Source of the DNA: DATMER01 sp963741305
Lineage (GTDB): Bacteria; Acidobacteriota; Thermoanaerobaculia; Multivoradales; UBA5704
Direction: 5' to 3'
NCBI GenBank assembly: GCA_963741305.1
Contig: CAVUHL010000003.1
Coordinates: forward strand, 1,178,001-1,242,000
DNA length: 64,000 nt
Shown: piece after piece, positions 60,361 through 64,000 of the stretch
Layout of the letters: each line of letters opens with the position of its first letter
Position numbering within the stretch: the first letter of the stretch is position 1
The notes under the pieces: generated by a model
What the model was told of the DNA's origin: nothing
Database searches by the model: none
Seen by the model: only the letters and a program-made list of their open reading frames with translations
Program-made: the position numbers and the translations under genes

Positions 60361-61407
60361 ATGAGATTCTACACCCAACAGCACCGTCACTACTGTGGAA
60401 TCGACCTCCATGCGCGCAGCATGTTCGTCTGCATCCTTGATCGATCCGGCAAGACGCTGGTTCACAAGAAGATCGACTGCGACCGAGACGAGCTCCTCCA
60501 AGTCCTTCGACCCTACCGCCGCAAGGACCTCGCCGTCGCCGTCGAGTGTGTCTTCTGCTGGTATTGGGTCGCCGACGTATGCGCCCAGGAGGGGATCGAA
60601 TTCGTCCTCGGTCATGCCCTCGACATGAAGGCGATTCACGGCGGCAAGTCCAAGAACGACCGTCTCGACTCCTACAAGATCGCCTCGCTTCTGCGCGGCG
60701 GCAATCTCCCCTACGCCTACGTCTACCCCCGCGACAAGCGAGCCACCCGCGACCTCATGCGGCGCCGGACCTTCTTGGTCAGAAAGCGCGCCGAGCTGCT
60801 CACCCATATCCAGAACACCAACACTCAGTACAACCTCCCTGCCTTCGAGGAGAGGATCGACAAGACCAAGGACCATGGAGCCATCATCGAGCACTTCGAC
60901 GACAGCAGTGTCCAGATGTCCATGGCCGCCGACGTCGCCCTGATCGAAACCTTCGACGAGGTCATCCGCGACCTCGAGCTCTTCCTGCTCCACGAGGTCC
61001 GAAAGGATCACGGGCACGGCTTCTCGTTGCTGCGCTCCATACCTGGAATCGGGGAGATCTTGGCTCTGACCCTGCTCTACGAGATCGATGACCTTGGACG
61101 CTTTCCCAGCGTAAAGGACTTCCTGTCCTACTCCCGACTTGTCAAGGGCAGGCATGAGTCCGCCGGCAAGACTACGAAGACGACCGGCAGCAAGATCGGC
61201 AACGTCCACCTCAAGTGGGCCTTCTCCGAAGCCGCCGCCCTGTTCTTGCGTTGGAACGTGGCAGGCAGAAAGTACTTCAGCCGCATTGAGAAGAAACACG
61301 GCAAGGGCAAAGCTCTCAGCATACTGGCGGCCAAGCTCGGACGGGCCGTCTATTACATGCTGCTGCGCAAGAAGCCCTTCGACATGCAACGCTTTGTCAA
61401 CGTTTAA
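60361..61407 (+). CDS. IS110-family transposase, copy 2
   Basis: 348 residues, intact; motifs as in copy 1 (YCGIDLHARS, VAVECVFCWYWV, KNDRLDSYKIA, GRHESAGKT). Differences from copy 1 are conservative, for example RPYRRKDLAV for RPYCRKDLVV and WNVAGRKYFS for WNAAGRKYFT. ATG 60361 with GGAGG upstream. Confidence 0.93.
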   Translation: MRFYTQQHRHYCGIDLHARSMFVCILDRSGKTLVHKKIDCDRDELLQVLRPYRRKDLAVAVECVFCWYWVADVCAQEGIEFVLGHALDMKAIHGGKSKNDRLDSYKIASLLRGGNLPYAYVYPRDKRATRDLMRRRTFLVRKRAELLTHIQNTNTQYNLPAFEERIDKTKDHGAIIEHFDDSSVQMSMAADVALIETFDEVIRDLELFLLHEVRKDHGHGFSLLRSIPGIGEILALTLLYEIDDLGRFPSVKDFLSYSRLVKGRHESAGKTTKTTGSKIGNVHLKWAFSEAAALFLRWNVAGRKYFSRIEKKHGKGKALSILAAKLGRAVYYMLLRKKPFDMQRFVNV

Positions 61408-61551
61408 GGAGGAAAGAGGGTGAGCCCGCCGCCCAACTGGAGCCTCAAGGGCCGAGCCAGCAAGGACCTTTCGATCGGGCAGATCCGTGCGCCTCAGAGC
61501 GCGACCGAGGTCCATCGGCACACAGCCTGGCAGCCTGCCCCAGGGATTGGA

Positions 61552-61772
61552 CACCCTCTTTCGCTCAGCTTTTCGCCAAGATGCCGAGATCGGAATCCCC
61601 CTCCCATGGCCTATGGATCCTGCCGGAGCTGTGGAAAGCGCGTGAGACGCGCTTCCCACAGCTCCTTGGACGGACGCCCTTCGGGCGCCGCCCACAGGCT
61701 CCACAGGCCCGGCGACGAAGATCGGCGTCTTGAATACAAGAAGATCTCGAGAAAGAGAAGGTGACTGCTCTG
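61552..61772 (+). ncRNA. Putative bridge/seek RNA region of IS copy 2
   Basis: Matches the region of copy 1. Stems CCAT-ggcct-ATGG (61604-61616) and GGAGCTGTGGAAAGCGCG / CGCGCTTCCCACAGCTCC (from 61625) carry the compensating exchanges relative to copy 1. Boundaries are estimated. Confidence 0.55.
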
Positions 61773-62065
61773 CCCCTTCCCCGAGCCCGCCGCATAACTG
61801 GACACGGTCGATCGACCGCGAGCCCGCACTTTGAATGGGCCGGCATGAGGGCACAGAAACGTTTCTAGGACGTGGAGCCACGGCTTCACACCGCCGCCCA
61901 GGCGGCGGCTGAGCCTCGATAGGTGTTTGGTGCAGGCAGTCCCTGCGCCGATTGAGAAACCAAGCAGAGGAGAGCATCTTCATCCGACTCGCGGTCCTGA
62001 TTGAGCTGGAGCCCCCCGCCCAGCTACTACGGACCCTCTATGCCTTGACCACCGGGGGCCTCATA

Positions 62066-62075
62066 AGGGTTAGGC
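62066..62075 (-). other. attC R'' core beside IS copy 2
   Basis: Minus strand GCCTAAC (62069-62075), 12 bp after the stop of the DUF2971 gene; partner of the attC half at 60219. Confidence 0.8.
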
Positions 62076-62087
62076 GCTCCGCCCCAG

Positions 62088-62885
62088 TTAGTTTCCATAT
62101 CTAAAACGATCGTACTTGAATTGGGCATAAGAAAGGCTGAATCTATTTTCAACCTGGCTCATCTGAAAGAATCGCGTCGGCGAGCCGCAAAGAATTAGGC
62201 AGATCATTTCTTGATGCGCCTCCGGCATTGCGGCACCTAAATATATGCCCGTGAGCGCCTTCCAGTCGTAAGTGTACTGATGATCTCCTTCCATATGTAG
62301 TAGCCGCCACTCCTTTTCATATCTCCATCGGTCTGATTTTGTTAGTACCATTGCATCTAGGACGTTGGACAAAGCCGGATTTTTCAGCAGTTCCATTGCA
62401 TCAACTGAAGGCACTTCCGAGGAGTATTTAACAGCTTGCGCATTAGGGAACTGATCGAACGAGGTATCGAACTCCAGGCAGAACCCTCGATGTCCATCTG
62501 CGTAGTGCGCCCACATTAGGAGATCCTTGCATGTCTCGGAGAAGCATGCAACGCCCCGTTCTCTGATGGCTGCATGTCTGTCGGTGAAGCCACCCTCTAT
62601 TCCTCGCTCAATGTCCTCTCTAAAGCGCTCGTTAGGAGCGCCTTCCGAGAGATACCTTGCATCCCATTCTTCTGGTTCGGTATTTCGGGCTCTGTATTGC
62701 TGAAAGAGGTACCGTAAATCTTCACTCCCTAGGCTCGCGTTCCAAACCTTAAGCCCGCAGTCAAAAGGATCATTGAATCGCGCGGGCTTGGAAAACCAGA
62801 TCTGCCGATTCGTGAGATTCGCCAGAGTTTGCGTAGTAAAGGGCTGGTATTTGTAGAGGCGCCCTGGAACCATACCTTCCGACAT
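62088..62885 (-). CDS. DUF2971 family protein, cassette gene
   Basis: 265 residues. RLYKYQPFTTQTLANLTNRQ, IWFSKPARFNDPFDC, ACFSETCKDLLMWAHYADGH and RGFCLEFDTSFDQFP are the full set of DUF2971 signatures. Members occur in defence islands and as cassette genes; biochemical role unknown. ATG 62885; an in-frame ATG four codons on (MVPGRL) is an alternative. Confidence 0.88.
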   Translation of the reverse strand: MSEGMVPGRLYKYQPFTTQTLANLTNRQIWFSKPARFNDPFDCGLKVWNASLGSEDLRYLFQQYRARNTEPEEWDARYLSEGAPNERFREDIERGIEGGFTDRHAAIRERGVACFSETCKDLLMWAHYADGHRGFCLEFDTSFDQFPNAQAVKYSSEVPSVDAMELLKNPALSNVLDAMVLTKSDRWRYEKEWRLLHMEGDHQYTYDWKALTGIYLGAAMPEAHQEMICLILCGSPTRFFQMSQVENRFSLSYAQFKYDRFRYGN

Positions 62886-62920
62886 GAACTCTCCGAGATC
62901 CTTTCGTCTGAAGTTCCGAC

Positions 62921-62990
62921 GCCTAACGTCTCTGCTGCTCAGCGGCCAGGAGGCGGAGCCTTCTGGTCCGCTGGAGCAGCCGGGTTCGAC
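62921..62990 (-). other. attC site
   Basis: Minus strand: R'' GTCGAAC, stem GCTGCTCCAGCGG / CCGCTGAGCAGC with one unpaired C, inner hairpin CCAGAAGG..CCTCCTGG, R' GTTAGGC. 70 bp. It overlaps the last codons of the upstream gene. Confidence 0.85.
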
Positions 62991-63778
62991 TGTCGTGTCT
63001 CTATTACCCTGCGCAGCTTGTTGATTTGGTCGTTTATACGTGCAATGCTACGATTATCTAGTGATCGAATGTCTCGGCGCGCGCAAGTGTTCTCGATCTT
63101 CTGGGCAGCATAGAAGATACTCCACCAAACGATCTCAACTAGACTCACCCAGTCTTGAACTGAAATCTGCTCTCCGAAGTCTTTGTCCTTTCCAAGCCCT
63201 CGCCTGTAAACGCTGCCGCCAAGATGCGATCCATGCACCTGCTGCGATAGCAGAATATAAGCTGTATAGCGTTGCTCCTCACCTAGTTCCTTCAGCATCT
63301 CCGAGAGCTTGGGAATCCCCTTGAGCAGCAAGGTACCCGGGGGCAGGGCCTGCTCGACCTCCATTCTGAATTGCGAGATCAGCACGGAAGCAGCCTCAAA
63401 TTTCTCTACCTTTGAGTAACGGCCGCAACGCTTCCAAGTTCGCTCATCTTCCGACAAGTGAGCTAAAAAGCGTGCCTCTCTATCAAAGACATTTGCAGGA
63501 TGAAGAAGCCACTGGATCTTAATTCCTTGCTCAAAAGCAGCCCTCGTCAAAGTGCCGCCAGCAGGCAGCAAGGCGAAGTTAATACGGGCACACTCGAGTA
63601 GGCCTTCAATGTGGCGTGCCAATGAGAGAAATAGAACCCGGGCCTCAACGTCGGACTCATATCGCCCATACCCATCGAACGGTTCACTAACGTCTCTAAG
63701 CAGGGCGCCGACGGCCTCTTTAACTTCCTGACAGAGGCTCAGCAGCTCGGGTGACGCAAGGACCTCTATGCTCTTCAT
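62939..63778 (-). CDS. Hypothetical protein, possibly DUF5677-like, cassette gene
   Basis: 279 residues from ATG 63778 (MKSIEVLASPELLSLCQEVK; a TTG at 63787 is less likely). Helical, with HIEGLLECARINFALLPAGG and AAFEQGIKIQWLLHPANVFD, which recalls DUF5677-type proteins. The C-terminus runs into the attC (AAPADQKAPPPGR), typical for cassette proteins. Function unknown. Confidence 0.65.
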   Translation of the reverse strand: MKSIEVLASPELLSLCQEVKEAVGALLRDVSEPFDGYGRYESDVEARVLFLSLARHIEGLLECARINFALLPAGGTLTRAAFEQGIKIQWLLHPANVFDREARFLAHLSEDERTWKRCGRYSKVEKFEAASVLISQFRMEVEQALPPGTLLLKGIPKLSEMLKELGEEQRYTAYILLSQQVHGSHLGGSVYRRGLGKDKDFGEQISVQDWVSLVEIVWWSIFYAAQKIENTCARRDIRSLDNRSIARINDQINKLRRVIETRQSNPAAPADQKAPPPGR

Positions 63779-63791
63779 TGTCGTCAATGGC

Positions 63792-63860
63792 GTCGAACGC
63801 TCAGAAGATCACCGGCACATGGGCGCGAGCCCAGGTGTCCGGTGCATCGACTAGTTATGC
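63792..63860 (-). other. attC site
   Basis: Minus strand: R'' GCATAAC, stem GATGCACCGG / CCGGTGATC with one unpaired base, central GGGCTCGCGCCC, R' GTTCGAC. 69 bp. Confidence 0.75.
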
Positions 63861-63863
63861 GAT

Positions 63864-64000
63864 TCACTCGGCCTCATCATCAACGTGCGCACCGCCTTGC
63901 TGAATAAGCGCCTTAAGCCTTCGCGTAGCGATTTCGTTCAAAACCATGCCTTGCTCCATTATAAGTCCTAGAGTTATCAAAACAGAAGCGCTATTAGAAG
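63864..64000 (-). CDS. C-terminal end of a cassette gene, cut by window edge
   Basis: Reads ...ITLGLIMEQGMVLNEIATRR, then LKALIQQGGAHVDDEAE and stop at 63864-63866. The frame is open to the window edge. The stop lies 4 bp before the attC R'' core, a normal cassette end. No family can be named from this tail. Confidence 0.6.
   Translation of the reverse strand, partial: SNSASVLITLGLIMEQGMVLNEIATRRLKALIQQGGAHVDDEAE

Larger units (their letters stand above)
60290..62065 (+). mobile_element. IS110/IS1111-type element inserted in an attC, copy 2
   Basis: 1776 bp, same structure and orientation as copy 1; subterminal repeats GAGGCCCC at 60297 and GGGGCCTC ending 62062. The copies differ by scattered substitutions and two 1-bp indels. 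Inserted at the same position of a different attC. The DNA between the copies is one cassette. Confidence 0.85.

Overview
The window is about 64 kb of GC-rich bacterial chromosome with densely packed genes, most of them on the minus strand. The best guess for the source is Acidobacteriota or a close relative. This rests on a secreted protein of the acidobacterial VWFA-related type (21594-23246), an ABC-2 permease/M1 peptidase fusion, many secreted and lipoprotein genes, a CHAT-TIR-STAND protein and Hsp70/HEAT clusters. There is no rRNA or ribosomal protein marker, so the assignment is an inference. No tRNA, rRNA or CRISPR array was found.

Layout. 1-6831 is a tight seven-gene minus-strand operon headed by a subtilisin-like protease and followed by six proteins I do not recognise; it runs off the left edge. 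7088-15168 holds envelope and surface sugar genes (acetyltransferase, membrane glycosyltransferase, polysaccharide deacetylase, GT2), a 2OG oxygenase-like protein, an AlkD-like repair protein and a secreted serine hydrolase. 15172-19782 is an operon of Omp85-like protein, small exported protein, sensor kinase and NtrC-type regulator. 20013-27530 holds mostly secreted proteins (copper amine oxidase-like, VWFA-related, zinc protease-like) and small cytosolic proteins. 27601-27900 is a noncoding array of 20-bp units. 28101-34917 carries a 1476-aa CHAT-TIR-NB-ARC-TPR protein, an amidohydrolase and a nucleotidyltransferase-type pair.

35106-44694 is one operon: an Hsp70-like ATPase followed by six paralogous membrane-anchored HEAT-repeat proteins, each ending in a decapeptide repeat with the core GQLSLA. 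44825-46396 is S-adenosylhomocysteine hydrolase under an SAH riboswitch. 46441-51490 has the permease/peptidase fusion, an SRPBCC-domain protein and a membrane protein.

From about 51.5 kb to the right edge the DNA is an integron gene-cassette array. Small unrelated genes, nearly all on the minus strand, are separated by attC sites with recognisable R'' and R' cores and extrahelical bases. Because genes and attC sites read leftwards, the integrase and attI should lie to the right of position 64000. Two near-identical IS110/IS1111-type elements sit inside two neighbouring attC sites in the same orientation. Their 3' noncoding regions differ by paired substitutions that preserve hairpins, which suggests a structured guide (bridge/seek) RNA.

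The strongest candidates for something new are the Hsp70/HEAT/GQLSLA operon, the subtilase operon at the left edge, the 20-bp phased array beside the CHAT-TIR-STAND gene, and the attC-targeting IS pair with its putative RNA.
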